A stretch of DNA of 64,000 bases from Jannaschia rubra (GTDB taxonomy: Bacteria; Pseudomonadota; Alphaproteobacteria; Rhodobacterales; Rhodobacteraceae). The position numbers were made by a program, and so were the translations under genes. This document shows, one piece after another, positions 8,315-17,207 of this stretch (position 1 is the first letter of the stretch; each line of letters starts with the position of its first letter). Under the pieces are notes generated by a model that saw nothing but the letters and a program-made list of their open reading frames with translations, had not been told where the DNA came from and did not search any database. The stretch is from assembly GCF_001403735.1 (NCBI RefSeq), contig NZ_CXPG01000009.1:186001-250000 (forward strand), given 5' to 3'.

Positions 8315-9268
8315 ATGGACCTGAACCGACACGTCATCGCGGGCCACGGCCTGACCGCGACCTTCACCGAATGGGGCGCGGCGCTGGTCGATCTGCGCCT
8401 CGACGGCCATGCGCCGCCGCTGGTGCTGGGGCTGGACCGGCTGGCCGATTACGCGGCGGGCAAGTCGAGCTACATGGGCGCCACAGTGGGGTGCGTGGCG
8501 AACCGCATCGGCGGCGCGCGCTTCATGCTGGACGGGAAGGAATACCGCACCGACCCCAATTTCCGCGGCCGCCATACCCTGCACGGCGGATCGGCGGGAA
8601 CGGGCAAGCGCGTGTGGGAGGTTCTGGACCACGAAGCAGACGCCATCCGCTTCGGCATCACGCTGGCCGATGGCGAGATGGGGTTTCCAGGCAACGTGCG
8701 GATCGAGGCGCTTTTCACCTGCGCGCCCGGCACGATGCTGCGGATCGACTATCGCGCGACGACAGATGCGCCCACACCCTTCAACCTGGCGCATCATACC
8801 TACTGGAATCTCGACGGGTCCGATGACGTGTCCGGCCACGTCCTGACAGTGCGCGCCGACCGCTATGTGCCGGTGGATGACGACCAGATCCCCACCGGCG
8901 TCGCCCCGGTCGACGGGACGGAGTTCGATTTCCGCGCCGGCCGGAACTTGCCGGGGCAGGGGCTGCTCGACCACAACCTTTGCCTGTCGGAGGTCCGCAC
9001 GCGCCTGCGCGACGTGGCGGTGCTGCGGGCGCGGGGCATGATGATGACCATGGCCACGACCGAGCCGGGATTGCAGGTCTATGACGGGGCCAGGCTGAAC
9101 CTGTCGGTCCCGGGCATAGACGGCCGCCGCTACGGCCCTCACGCCGGTGTCGCGCTGGAGGCGCAGGTCTGGCCCGATGCCGTCAATCGGCCGGCCTTTC
9201 CGCCCTGCATCCTGCGACCGGGCGAGACCTATGAACAGACGACGACCTTCAGATTCTCGAAAGGATAG
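8315..9268 (+). CDS. galM: Aldose 1-epimerase
   Basis: Galactose mutarotase family protein of 317 residues that interconverts alpha and beta anomers of free aldoses before their oxidation. Catalytic landmarks are the His of FRGRHTLHGGSAGTGKRVWE, the acid His of FNLAHHTYWNLDG and the base Glu in GVALEAQVWPDAVNRPAFP. It lies in the same direction as the TRAP genes and three bases ahead of the semialdehyde dehydrogenase, which supports a galactose- or arabinose-oxidation cluster. Confidence 0.9.
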   Translation: MDLNRHVIAGHGLTATFTEWGAALVDLRLDGHAPPLVLGLDRLADYAAGKSSYMGATVGCVANRIGGARFMLDGKEYRTDPNFRGRHTLHGGSAGTGKRVWEVLDHEADAIRFGITLADGEMGFPGNVRIEALFTCAPGTMLRIDYRATTDAPTPFNLAHHTYWNLDGSDDVSGHVLTVRADRYVPVDDDQIPTGVAPVDGTEFDFRAGRNLPGQGLLDHNLCLSEVRTRLRDVAVLRARGMMMTMATTEPGLQVYDGARLNLSVPGIDGRRYGPHAGVALEAQVWPDAVNRPAFPPCILRPGETYEQTTTFRFSKG

Positions 9269-9271
9269 ACG

Positions 9272-10717
9272 ATGGCGTTTCAGGACTGGATGAAGGAAGC
9301 GAACCTTGTCGGCGGCGAATGGACCGGCGCCGACGGCGGGGCCACGATCGACGTGACCAACCCCGCCACGGGTGAGGTTCTGGGCACCGTCCCCAAGGCC
9401 GGTCGGCCCGAGACGGAGCGCGCCATCGCCGCCGCCTCGGACGCCTTTCCGGGCTTCAGGGACATGGCGCTGAGCGACCGCTGCGCCCTTTTGGGGAAGC
9501 TGCACGATGCGCTGATGGACAACCAGGCGGACCTGGCCGAGCTTCTGGTCGTCGAGATGGGCAAGCCCATGGCCGAAGCGAAGGGCGAAATCGCCATCGG
9601 CGCGCAATACGTCCGCTGGTTCGCCGAGGAAGTCCGCCGCGCCAAGGGCGAGATCGTGCCCGCCGGCGTGAACGGCCGGCGCATCCTGGTGACGAAGCAT
9701 GCCGTGGGCGTCGTCGGCATGATCACGCCCTGGAACTTTCCGTCGTCGATGCTCGCCCGCAAGATCGCGCCCGCGCTGGCGGTGGGGTGCACCGTGGTGG
9801 CGAAGCCCGCGACGGCCACGCCCTATTCAGGCCTCGCCTGGGGCGCACTGGCGCAGGAGGTCGGCTATCCGGCGGGCGTGGTCAACATCGTCACCGGCTC
9901 GGCCCGTGAAATCGCGGCGGCGATGATGGAGAGCGCGGCGGTGCGCAAGATCACCTTCACCGGCTCGACCGAAGTGGGCAAGGAGCTGATCCGGGGCAGC
10001 GCCGACACGGTCAAGAAGGTGTCGATGGAGCTGGGCGGCAACGCGCCCTTCATCGTCTTCGACGACGCCGACGTGGACCGCGCGGTGGAGGGCGCGATGG
10101 CGTCGAAGTTCCGCAACTCCGGCCAGACCTGCGTCTGCGCGAACCGCATCCTGGTGCAGTCGGGCATCCATGACGAATTCGTGCAGAAGCTGGTCGAGAA
10201 GACGAAGGCGCTCAAGGTCGGCGACGGCCGCGAGGAGGGCGTGGAGCAGGGCCCGCTGATCGACCGCGACGCGCTCGAGAAGGTCGAGGAGTTCGTGGCC
10301 GATGCCAAGGACAAGGGTGCCAAGGTCGAAACCGGCGGCGCCCCGCATGAAAAGGGCGGCACCTTCTTCCAGCCGACGGTCGTCACCGGCGCGACCGCCG
10401 TGATGAAGTTCGCCACCGAGGAAATCTTCGGCCCCCTCGCCCCCGTCTTCCGCTTCGACACCGAGGAGGAGGCGATCGCCATGGCCAACGACACCGTCTA
10501 CGGCCTCGCCTGCTATGCCTATACCCGCGATCTCGGCCGTGCTTTCCGCCTGAATGCGGGGCTGCAATACGGGATGATCGGCATCAACTCGGGCCTCATC
10601 ACCACGGTCGAGGCGCCCTTCGGCGGGGTCAAGGAATCGGGCCTCGGCAAGGAGGGCGGATCCCAGGGCCTCGACGATTATCTCGAGGTGAAATACGTCT
10701 GCATCGATGGCGTCTGA
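9272..10717 (+). CDS. gabD: NAD(P)-dependent succinate-semialdehyde / 2-oxoglutarate-semialdehyde dehydrogenase
   Basis: Aldehyde dehydrogenase of 481 residues. The NAD-binding GSTEVGKELI, the catalytic Glu of MELGGNAPFIVFDDADVDRAV and the catalytic Cys of NSGQTCVCANRILVQ match the GabD class, as does the C-terminal PFGGVKESGLGKEGG. GabD-like enzymes act on succinate semialdehyde, and close relatives act on 2-oxoglutarate semialdehyde in oxidative pentose or hexuronate routes. The gene lies three bases after galM and next to the TRAP transporter, so the second substrate is a real option here. Assignment to family is sure, substrate is not. Confidence 0.88.
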   Translation: MAFQDWMKEANLVGGEWTGADGGATIDVTNPATGEVLGTVPKAGRPETERAIAAASDAFPGFRDMALSDRCALLGKLHDALMDNQADLAELLVVEMGKPMAEAKGEIAIGAQYVRWFAEEVRRAKGEIVPAGVNGRRILVTKHAVGVVGMITPWNFPSSMLARKIAPALAVGCTVVAKPATATPYSGLAWGALAQEVGYPAGVVNIVTGSAREIAAAMMESAAVRKITFTGSTEVGKELIRGSADTVKKVSMELGGNAPFIVFDDADVDRAVEGAMASKFRNSGQTCVCANRILVQSGIHDEFVQKLVEKTKALKVGDGREEGVEQGPLIDRDALEKVEEFVADAKDKGAKVETGGAPHEKGGTFFQPTVVTGATAVMKFATEEIFGPLAPVFRFDTEEEAIAMANDTVYGLACYAYTRDLGRAFRLNAGLQYGMIGINSGLITTVEAPFGGVKESGLGKEGGSQGLDDYLEVKYVCIDGV

Positions 10718-10730
10718 CCGGCTGCCCGCG

Positions 10731-11675
10731 TCAGACCGGGTTCGGCGGCCTGCGACCTTCGGCGATGGCGACGGCGTTCTCCATCGCCATCCGCCCCATC
10801 CCCTCGCGCACCTCCAGCGCGGCGGTGCCCAGATGCGGCAGCAGCACGACGTTCTCCATCGCGCGAAGCGCCTTGGGCACATGCGGCTCGTGCTCGTAGA
10901 CGTCGAGCCCCGCACCTGCGATGCCGCCCGATTGCAGCGCCTCGATCAGGGCCGCCTCGTCCACCACGTCGCCCCGCGCGATGTTGACGAGGATAGCGTG
11001 CGGCCGCATCGCCGCCAGCGCCGCGGCGTCGATGATGTGATGCGTCTCGGGCGAGGCGGGGACGGCCGTGACCACCACGTCGGCGGCGGCGCAGACTTCG
11101 GCGACGGACCCCAGTTGCCGCGCACCCTCGACCGTCTTGGCGGATCGGTTGTGGAACACGACGTTCATCCCGAAGCCCGCGTGGCACCGCCGGGCGATGG
11201 CGTACCCGATGCGGCCCATGCCGATCACGCCCAGCACCTTGCCCGACACATGCATCCCCAGCATCTGCACCGGGTGCCAGCCCTGCCAATCACCGGCCCG
11301 CACCAACCGTTCGCCCTCGCCCGCCCGCCGCGCGCACATCAGCATCAGCGTCAGCGCGATGTCGGCCGTGGCATCCGTGACTGCGCCGGGGGTGTTGGTC
11401 ACGACCAATCCGGCATCCCGCGCCGCCTCCACGTCGATGTGGTTATAGCCCACGCCGAAGTTGGCGAGGCCCTTCGCGCGGATCGTTCCCTCGAAGGCAT
11501 CGGCCTGGAAAGCATCGCCCAATGTAGGCAGGATCACGTCGTGATCTGCCAGGGCCGCACGGCATTCGTCCAGCGTCATCGGTTGCGTCGTGTCGCGGCA
11601 GGTCACATCGAACCGCGCGCGCAGCGCCTCCATGACGCTGTCGGGCAGGGCGCGGGAAACGAGAAGCCGGTCCAT
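10731..11675 (-). CDS. D-isomer-specific 2-hydroxyacid dehydrogenase
   Basis: NAD(P)-dependent reductase of 314 residues, probably acting on glyoxylate, hydroxypyruvate or a related 2-oxoacid. The Rossmann motif GVIGMGRIG lies near residue 150, and the catalytic triad is complete: Arg in VNIARGDVVDE, Glu in GLDVYEHEP exactly 29 residues later, and His in LLPHLGTA. It is the last gene of a minus-strand set with proC and csaA, and its ATG overlaps the csaA stop by one base. Compare the second family member at 62483, which lacks the Glu. Confidence 0.87.
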   Translation of the reverse strand: MDRLLVSRALPDSVMEALRARFDVTCRDTTQPMTLDECRAALADHDVILPTLGDAFQADAFEGTIRAKGLANFGVGYNHIDVEAARDAGLVVTNTPGAVTDATADIALTLMLMCARRAGEGERLVRAGDWQGWHPVQMLGMHVSGKVLGVIGMGRIGYAIARRCHAGFGMNVVFHNRSAKTVEGARQLGSVAEVCAAADVVVTAVPASPETHHIIDAAALAAMRPHAILVNIARGDVVDEAALIEALQSGGIAGAGLDVYEHEPHVPKALRAMENVVLLPHLGTAALEVREGMGRMAMENAVAIAEGRRPPNPV

Positions 11676-12013
11676 CAGTGCATCCTCCCGCCGAGCGGCA
11701 CATCGCGGTCGGGCGCCAGCAGCACGACTTCGCCATCGGCATCGGGCAGGCCAAGGACGAGAACCTCGGACATGAAGCTGCCGATCTGGCGAGGCGGGAA
11801 GTTCACGACGGCCAGGATTTGCCTGCCGGGCAAGGATTCCGGCGAATAATGCGCCGTCAGTTGCGCGCTGCTCTTGCGCTCGCCGATCTCGCCGCCGAAG
11901 TCGATCCAGATCTTGATCGCCGGCTTGCGCGCCTCGGGGAAGGGTTCGGCGCGGGTGACGCGGCCGACGCGGATGTCGACCTTGAGGAAGGTATCGAAAT
12001 CGATCCGGGTCAT
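11675..12013 (-). CDS. csaA: CsaA-like tRNA-binding protein
   Basis: OB-fold protein of 112 residues of the Trbp111/CsaA family, a dimeric tRNA-binding domain with reported chaperone-like activity in Bacillus. The domain starts with [20 protein letters not shown] and contains [20 protein letters not shown] and [17 protein letters not shown], which are the family's conserved blocks. It sits between proC (four-base overlap upstream) and the 2-hydroxyacid dehydrogenase (one-base overlap downstream), so all three are co-translated. Confidence 0.9.
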   Translation of the reverse strand: MTRIDFDTFLKVDIRVGRVTRAEPFPEARKPAIKIWIDFGGEIGERKSSAQLTAHYSPESLPGRQILAVVNFPPRQIGSFMSEVLVLGLPDADGEVVLLAPDRDVPLGGRMH

Positions 12014-12804
12014 GCGCGAAGCTCCCTCGACCGGTCGGCAGCCGCCCGGACGGTGCGGATCATGAGATCCGGCAGTTCCTCCATGAGGACGGCGAGCCCC
12101 GCCTGCGTCGTGCCGCCGGGCGAGGTGACGTTCTCGCGCAACTGCCCCGGCGCCTCGCCTTTCATGGCCAGCGCGCCCGCTCCGGCGACGGTGGCGCGGG
12201 CGAGGCGCAGGGCCAGGTCCGGCGCCAGGCCCTGCGCCTCGCCCGCGGCGGCCATCGCCTCGATCATGTGGAACACATAGGCCGGGCCCGAGCCCGACAG
12301 GCCGGTGACGGCGTCCATCTGTTCCTCGCTATCCAGCCGGACGACCTCGCCCACGGCAGAAAGGAACTGCTCGGCCAGGTCCAGGTCGGCCTGCGTGGCC
12401 GCGCCGTTGCCGACGATGGCGGTGATGCCGCGGCCAATGGCGGCGGGCGTGTTGGGCATGGCGCGCACGACGCGGGCACCCGTGCCGAAGGCGGCTTCAT
12501 AGGCGGCGATCGGCGTGCCGGCCGCAACGGTGACGAACAGCGTGTCCGACAGGCCCCGCAGGCTGGGCAGCGCGTCGCCCATCATCTGCGGCTTGACCGC
12601 GATCAGCGTGATGGCGGGCGCGTCGGGCAGGCCGGCGTTCAGCGCGACCCCGGTGCCCCGCAGCCAGTCCGAGGGATGCGGGTCGATGACCGTGACGGCA
12701 CCGGGCGACAGCCCCCGGTCCAGCCAGCCCTCCAGCATCGCGCCGCCCATCTTGCCGCAGCCCAGCAGCACGACGCCGCGCGTATTGATATCCGTGAAAT
12801 CCAT
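12010..12804 (-). CDS. proC: Pyrroline-5-carboxylate reductase
   Basis: Last enzyme of proline synthesis, reducing pyrroline-5-carboxylate with NAD(P)H; 264 residues, the normal length. Visible are the nucleotide-binding [17 protein letters not shown], the VKPQMM segment, the [13 protein letters not shown] block, and the C-terminal signature [17 protein letters not shown] with [11 protein letters not shown]. The ATG at 12804 has GGAGGG seven bases upstream, while the longer open frame to 13092 runs through the neighbouring YbjN gene and is rejected. It is the first gene of the proC-csaA-dehydrogenase operon. Confidence 0.93.
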   Translation of the reverse strand: MDFTDINTRGVVLLGCGKMGGAMLEGWLDRGLSPGAVTVIDPHPSDWLRGTGVALNAGLPDAPAITLIAVKPQMMGDALPSLRGLSDTLFVTVAAGTPIAAYEAAFGTGARVVRAMPNTPAAIGRGITAIVGNGAATQADLDLAEQFLSAVGEVVRLDSEEQMDAVTGLSGSGPAYVFHMIEAMAAAGEAQGLAPDLALRLARATVAGAGALAMKGEAPGQLRENVTSPGGTTQAGLAVLMEELPDLMIRTVRAAADRSRELRA

Positions 12805-12857
12805 GATCGAACCCTCCGCCTGGCGGAGCCTAGGGTGCGGCGGCCAGAAGGAAAAGC

Positions 12858-13364
12858 TCAGGCGTGACCGTAGGCTTCGGCCATGGCGATCTGCATGGCG
12901 TCGACGGGATGACGTCCGCCCCAGCAGACCAGTTGCAGCGCGGGATAGTAGCGTTCGCCCGCGACGATGGCCTCCGCGACCATCTGGTTGATTTGTTCCA
13001 CCTGCGCGCAGGCGCCGCCGGCGAGCACGAGGCCATAGCGATAGACCATCATCTTCTGGTCCGTCCAATAGCTGAACGATCCGGCCCAGCACTGGTCATT
13101 CACCAGGTTCAGCACCTCGTAGAGACGCGGCAGGCTCTGCTCCGGCGGCTCCATCTCGAAGCAGCATATCAGGCGCAGCGTCTCGTCGCTGTGCGACCAG
13201 GCGAGCGTGACGGAATAGCTGCGCCACTGCCCCTCGACCACCATGGCGATCTGATCCTCGCCCACGCGGTCGAAGTCCCACTCCTGGGTTTCGGCCACCG
13301 TCTCGACCAGGTCGATCGGATGCAGGTCGCCCGTCTCCGAGAATTGCTGGCGCTGGTGGAGCAT
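12858..13364 (-). CDS. YbjN domain protein
   Basis: Protein of 168 residues belonging to the YbjN family (type III secretion chaperone-like fold), widely kept in alphaproteobacteria with no firmly known function; E. coli YbjN affects motility and stress behaviour. Its conserved core is the Trp-rich stretch VEGQWRSYSVTLAWSHSDETL and the later LVNDQCWAGSFSYWTDQKMM. The ATG at 13364 has GGAAGGG upstream. The frame stays open another 1.4 kb across other genes, which is a GC-rich artefact. It is 53 bases upstream of proC on the same strand. Confidence 0.85.
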   Translation of the reverse strand: MLHQRQQFSETGDLHPIDLVETVAETQEWDFDRVGEDQIAMVVEGQWRSYSVTLAWSHSDETLRLICCFEMEPPEQSLPRLYEVLNLVNDQCWAGSFSYWTDQKMMVYRYGLVLAGGACAQVEQINQMVAEAIVAGERYYPALQLVCWGGRHPVDAMQIAMAEAYGHA

Positions 13365-13571
13365 ATATAGCCCTTCCGCTTGAGCCCATAGACGTTGGGA
13401 ACAGGCCAAGGCGTATGACGCCCCTCGTGTTCCCGACACAAGATATGGTGCAGGGTGCCCGCGGGCCTGTAAAGGGCCGTCACCGTCTTCTCCACAACTT
13501 ATGTCCCGCGCGGGCGGGGTTGTGTCGCCAGCGCGGTCCGCTAGCCTTCGGCGAAAGCAGGAGGGGATGGA

Positions 13572-14330
13572 ATGGACCTGAACGGATGCGTGGCCGCCGT
13601 CACCGGCGGGGCCGGGGGCTTGGGGGCGGCGGTGGCGCGGCAGGTGGCACATGCGGGCGGGTCGGTCACGATCCTCGACCTGGACGACAAGGGGGCTGCG
13701 CTGGCCCGGAACCTCGGCGGCCGGTTCCTCAAACTCGACGTGACCGATGCGGCCGCCTGCGCGGAGGCGCTGGCCGAGGTGGCCGAAAACGGGCGTCTCG
13801 ACCTCATGGTGAACTGCGCCGGCGTGGCGCCTGCGGCGCGAACCGTCGGCCGAAACGGGGCGCACGACCCGGATCTGTTCGCCCGCGTCGTCGCGATCAA
13901 CCTGACGGGCACCTTCAACTGCGCCACCGCCGCCGCCGCGATCATGGCGGCGCAGGAGGGGCGCGGGCCGGACGGCGAGCGGGGCGTGATCGTGAACACC
14001 GCCAGCGTCGCCGCCTATGAGGGACAGGTAGGCCAGATCGCCTATGCCGCATCGAAGGGCGGCGTGGCGGCCATGACCCTGCCCATGGCGCGCGACCTCG
14101 CGTCGCTGGGGATCCGCGTGGTCGCGGTGGCGCCCGGTCTGTTCCTCACGCCCATGCTGGAGGGGTTGCCGCAGGAGGTGCAGGACAGCCTCGGCGCGCA
14201 GGTGCCCTATCCCGCGCGGCTGGGCCAACCGGACGAATTCGCCGCGCTGGTCGCGCATATCGCCGCCAATCCGATGCTGAATGGCGAGGTGATCCGCCTC
14301 GACGGCGCGATCCGCATGGGGCTGCGGTGA
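13572..14330 (+). CDS. Short-chain dehydrogenase/reductase, 3-hydroxyacyl-CoA dehydrogenase type II-like
   Basis: Classical SDR of 252 residues. It has the cofactor motif TGGAGGLG at residues 12-19, an acidic Asp after the second strand (ILDLDD) that favours NAD over NADP, NCAG, the catalytic Ser in TASVAAYEG, and the YAASKGG Tyr-Lys pair. The overall pattern, with a GAP of typical HSD17B10 form (IVNTASVAAYEGQVGQIAYA and RVVAVAPGLFLTPML), points to a 2-methyl-3-hydroxybutyryl/3-hydroxyacyl-CoA dehydrogenase. AGGAGG precedes the ATG. Its TGA overlaps the GTG of the next gene. Confidence 0.85.
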   Translation: MDLNGCVAAVTGGAGGLGAAVARQVAHAGGSVTILDLDDKGAALARNLGGRFLKLDVTDAAACAEALAEVAENGRLDLMVNCAGVAPAARTVGRNGAHDPDLFARVVAINLTGTFNCATAAAAIMAAQEGRGPDGERGVIVNTASVAAYEGQVGQIAYAASKGGVAAMTLPMARDLASLGIRVVAVAPGLFLTPMLEGLPQEVQDSLGAQVPYPARLGQPDEFAALVAHIAANPMLNGEVIRLDGAIRMGLR

Positions 14331-14980
14331 CCGAAGCCGCGACGTGGCGGCCCTTGTCCTGGACCCCGCCCGAGGCGCTGGAGGGACGGTGGGCCCGGCT
14401 GGAACGCCTGTCACCACGCCATGCGGCGGCGCTGCACGCAGCCAATCCGACGGTGGCCGACCACTGGCGCTATCTGGCCTATGGGCCGTTCCAGACGGCG
14501 GAGGCCTACGGCGACTGGGTCGCGGGCGCCGTCGCCCTGGAAGACCCGGCGTTCTACGCCGTGCGGAGCGTGGCCGGATGGACCGGCGTTCTGGCGCTGA
14601 TGCGGGTGGACCGCGCCAACGGCGTGATCGAGATCGGGCACATCGCCTTTTCGCCCGGGCTGCAACGCACGCCTGCGTCGACCGAAGCGATCCACCTGCT
14701 GCTCGACCACGCCTTCGCGAGCGGGTTCCGGCGGGTGGAATGGAAGTGCAACGCGGAGAATGCTCCGAGCCGGCGTGCCGCATCGCGGCTGGGCTTCACC
14801 GCCGAAGGCGTCTTCCGCCAACACATGATGGTCCGGGGCCGCAACCGGGACACCGCGTGGTTCTCAATCATCGATACGGAATGGCCGCGTTTGCGAAAGA
14901 TGCACCGACGTTGGCTCCGCCCCGGCAATTTCGATGTGGAGGGTCGCCAGAAGACGCCGCTCTCCGGCCCGAAGACCTAG
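14327..14980 (+). CDS. GNAT acetyltransferase, RimJ/RimL type
   Basis: N-acetyltransferase of 217 residues. The RimJ/RimL hallmarks are the opening ARLERLSPRHAAALHAA, IEIGHIAFSPGLQRTPASTEA (acetyl-CoA loop region) and the C-terminal block ENAPSRRAASRLGFTAEGVF. Such proteins acetylate N-termini of ribosomal proteins or small amines. The GTG start is coupled to the SDR stop (GTGA). The end shares a CTAG with the stop of the convergent response regulator gene. Confidence 0.85.
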   Translation: MTEAATWRPLSWTPPEALEGRWARLERLSPRHAAALHAANPTVADHWRYLAYGPFQTAEAYGDWVAGAVALEDPAFYAVRSVAGWTGVLALMRVDRANGVIEIGHIAFSPGLQRTPASTEAIHLLLDHAFASGFRRVEWKCNAENAPSRRAASRLGFTAEGVFRQHMMVRGRNRDTAWFSIIDTEWPRLRKMHRRWLRPGNFDVEGRQKTPLSGPKT

Positions 14981-15705
14981 ACGACGCGGCGGTCGTCCAG
15001 CCGCTCCGCGATGAGGCGGCGCAGGACGGGACGCAACTCGTCCATCGTGCGCGCGGCCAGCCCCTGGGTTTCGGCCAGAAGGACGGCGTCATGCCCGGTT
15101 CGGGCGAGCCCGGTCAGGAACTCCGCGACGAACCGGGGCGAGACCCGCTCGTCCGACAGCAGGCGGTCGGCATGGATCAGGTCTTCGGACAGGGCGAGAC
15201 GGTCCGGCTCGACGCTTTCGGAGCCGATAACCCGCAGGCCGCGGGGCCGCAGATCGTGAGGCAGATGGCGCAGGATGGCCTGCTGGAAGACGGCGAGGCT
15301 TTCGACGGGCTTCGGCAGGAACCCGTCGGCACCGGCCGCCATCGCCTCGGCTTCGACCGCATCGGGGGCCTGGCCCGAGGTGGCCAGCAGGACGTTGGGC
15401 CGCTGCGTCGCGCGCGCCAGCCGGGCGATCAGGTCAAGCCCCGAACCGTCGGGCAGGCCCAGATCCACGATGGCCACGCCCGGGCGGTAGGTCAGCAGGT
15501 GCCGTTCGGCCGAGGCCATGCAATCCGCCCGCCGGATGCGCGCGCCCGACCGCAGAGCCAGCAATCGCACCGCCTCCGACGCGAAGCGGCTGTCCTCCAC
15601 CAGAAGGACCGTCTGGCCCAGAAGCGGCCGCTGTGCCGTCGGCGCGGGTCTCGCCCCGAGATCGGGACGCGGCTGGTCGGTGTCGGTCGTGTGGGGCGCG
15701 GGCAT
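14977..15705 (-). CDS. Response regulator receiver protein with uncharacterised C-terminal region
   Basis: Protein of 242 residues with a receiver domain at about 28-145: acidic pair in VLLVEDSRFA, phospho-acceptor Asp in VAIVDLGLPDGSGLDLI, the Ser/Thr switch in LLATSG and Lys in FLPKPV. About 30 Pro- and Thr-rich residues precede it. The last 95 residues are helical, Leu- and Arg-rich, and match no DNA-binding output domain I recognise; they may form a helical partner-binding module. No histidine kinase lies beside it, so it is an orphan here. Confidence 0.8.
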   Translation of the reverse strand: MPAPHTTDTDQPRPDLGARPAPTAQRPLLGQTVLLVEDSRFASEAVRLLALRSGARIRRADCMASAERHLLTYRPGVAIVDLGLPDGSGLDLIARLARATQRPNVLLATSGQAPDAVEAEAMAAGADGFLPKPVESLAVFQQAILRHLPHDLRPRGLRVIGSESVEPDRLALSEDLIHADRLLSDERVSPRFVAEFLTGLARTGHDAVLLAETQGLAARTMDELRPVLRRLIAERLDDRRVV

Positions 15706-15841
15706 GGTCGAATCTCCTCGGCTGACCGCGCCACTTTGACGCGATCATCCCTAACGAAAGGTGAACGGCAGGCCTCGCCTTGCCCGAAGGTCGCCGGATG
15801 CCCATAACCGGCCAAGGAAACCACCCCCGGAGGGCCCCCGC

Positions 15842-16246
15842 ATGATCGGCAAGTTGAACCACGTGGCCATCGCAGTCCCCGACCTTGGCGCCGCGGCCGC
15901 GCAATACCGCGACACGCTCGGCGCCCACGTGAACCCGCCGCAGGATGAGCCCGACCACGGCGTCACGGTCGTCTTCATCGACTTGCCGAACACCAAGATC
16001 GAGCTTCTGCATCCATTGGGCGACGACAGCCCCATCGCCGGGTTCCTCGCCAAGAACCCGTCGGGCGGCATCCACCACATCTGCTACGAGGTCGACGACA
16101 TCATGGCGGCGCGCGACCGTCTGACGGCAGCCGGGGCGCGCGTCCTGGGCGACGGGACGCCGAAGATCGGCGCGCACGGAAAACCCGTCCTGTTCCTGCA
16201 TCCCAAGGATTTCACCGGCACGCTGGTCGAGCTGGAGCAGGTCTGA
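15842..16246 (+). CDS. mce: Methylmalonyl-CoA epimerase
   Basis: Vicinal-oxygen-chelate enzyme of 134 residues that interconverts (R)- and (S)-methylmalonyl-CoA, needed for propionyl-CoA and ethylmalonyl-CoA carbon flow. The N-terminal metal His is in GKLNHVAIAVPDL, further ligands are in the GIHHICYEVDDI segment and the final Glu in TLVELEQV. The start at 15842 follows CCGGAGGG. Its stop overlaps the start of the DUF1467 gene (TGATG), an arrangement typical of Rhodobacterales. The mutase chaperone MeaB is encoded at 46.6 kb. Confidence 0.95.
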   Translation: MIGKLNHVAIAVPDLGAAAAQYRDTLGAHVNPPQDEPDHGVTVVFIDLPNTKIELLHPLGDDSPIAGFLAKNPSGGIHHICYEVDDIMAARDRLTAAGARVLGDGTPKIGAHGKPVLFLHPKDFTGTLVELEQV

Positions 16247-16524
16247 TGAGCGTCTTCTCGGCCTTCGTCGTGTTCGCAATGGTCTGGGCAATGGTCTTCC
16301 TGATCGGCCTTCAGGTCGGTCAGGACACGCAGGGCGACCGGGGGGAACGGGTGCCGGGGACGCCCTTGTCCTCACCTGCGGAGTTCCGTCTCTGGCGGCG
16401 CGTCTTCTGGGCGACCGTGATCTCGCTCGTCATCTGGGGCGCGCTCGTCTGGTTCATCCTGTCGGGGATCGTGACGATCGAGGACCTGCGGCGCTGGACC
16501 GGTGGCCCGACACTCGACATCTAG
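16246..16524 (+). CDS. DUF1467 membrane protein
   Basis: Small integral membrane protein of 92 residues with two predicted spans, roughly residues 3-25 (FVVFAMVWAMVFLIGLQVG) and 55-78 (FWATVISLVIWGALVWFIL), joined by a charged loop. It belongs to DUF1467, which in alphaproteobacteria is regularly found behind mce. Function is unknown. The ATG shares a base with the mce stop, so the two are translated together. The end shares a CTAG with the convergent EI24 gene. Confidence 0.85.
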   Translation: MSVFSAFVVFAMVWAMVFLIGLQVGQDTQGDRGERVPGTPLSSPAEFRLWRRVFWATVISLVIWGALVWFILSGIVTIEDLRRWTGGPTLDI

Positions 16525-17207
16525 CGCCCCGTCAGGCGGTGGAACTGGTGGGTGAAGGCGGCGGCGCCCACCACCGGAACCAGAAGGTTCAGGATGGGCA
16601 CCGACAGCGGCACGGCCATCAGGACGCCCAGACCCCAGATCCGCGCGCGATAGCGGGCGCGATAACCCGCCGCCCCTGCACGGTCCATCCGGCGCAAGGC
16701 CACCATCTGCGCGTATTCCCGACCCAGCAGAAAGCCGTTCACCGCCCAGAATATGAACAGCGCGAAGGGCGCGAGCAACAGATAGGCCACCAGCGCCAGC
16801 AGGTTGACCGCGACGACCAGAGCAAGGAAGCCCGCGCTTTCCGCGATCATCTCGCCCCATCCCTGCGACCGGGCGGGGGGCAGGCCAGGATAGTGCCGAT
16901 CCTCGACCGCCTGGGCGATCCGGTCGAGAAACAGCCCGGTGAAGGCCGAGGCGACGGGCACCATCAGGAACACCGACGCGATCAGCGTGACGGGCAGGAC
17001 TGTCCATCCGGCCGCGTCGTCGAGCCACGTCACCTCGCCCAGCCATGGCAGGGTGACGGAGGGCCCGACCAGCGCGTTGACGCCCCAGACCGCAAGCGCC
17101 GAGAACGCCGCCAGCAGCGCGACCGACAGGCCCACGCCCGCCAGCAGGACCCGGCGGAACCGCGGGTCGCCCAGCTGGCCGATCGCGCCGAGCGCGTCGC
17201 CGATCAC
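16521..17207 (-). CDS. EI24/CysZ-like membrane protein
   Basis: Membrane protein of 228 residues of the EI24 family, related to the sulfate permease CysZ. Several hydrophobic spans are visible, such as VLLAGVGLSVALLAAFSALA near residue 25 and FLALVVAVNLLALVAYLLLA near 145, and the end WGLGVLMAVPLSVPILNLLV PVVG fits the CysZ C-terminal hairpin. The GTG start at 17207 overlaps the nitroreductase stop by four bases; the much longer frame upstream is only the shadow of that gene. Substrate not known. Confidence 0.82.
   Translation of the reverse strand: MIGDALGAIGQLGDPRFRRVLLAGVGLSVALLAAFSALAVWGVNALVGPSVTLPWLGEVTWLDDAAGWTVLPVTLIASVFLMVPVASAFTGLFLDRIAQAVEDRHYPGLPPARSQGWGEMIAESAGFLALVVAVNLLALVAYLLLAPFALFIFWAVNGFLLGREYAQMVALRRMDRAGAAGYRARYRARIWGLGVLMAVPLSVPILNLLVPVVGAAAFTHQFHRLTGR

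Noticed and set aside
10712-10736. Small hairpin GTCTGAC/GTCAGAC between gabD and the convergent dehydrogenase
   Set aside because: Only seven base pairs, an 11-base loop and no T-run; both arms include the genes' stop codons, so it may be accidental.
12858-14783. 641-codon frame suggesting a large fusion with the YbjN domain
   Set aside because: Only the last 168 codons look like protein; the rest runs antisense to the SDR and GNAT genes. A start with ribosome site exists at 13364.
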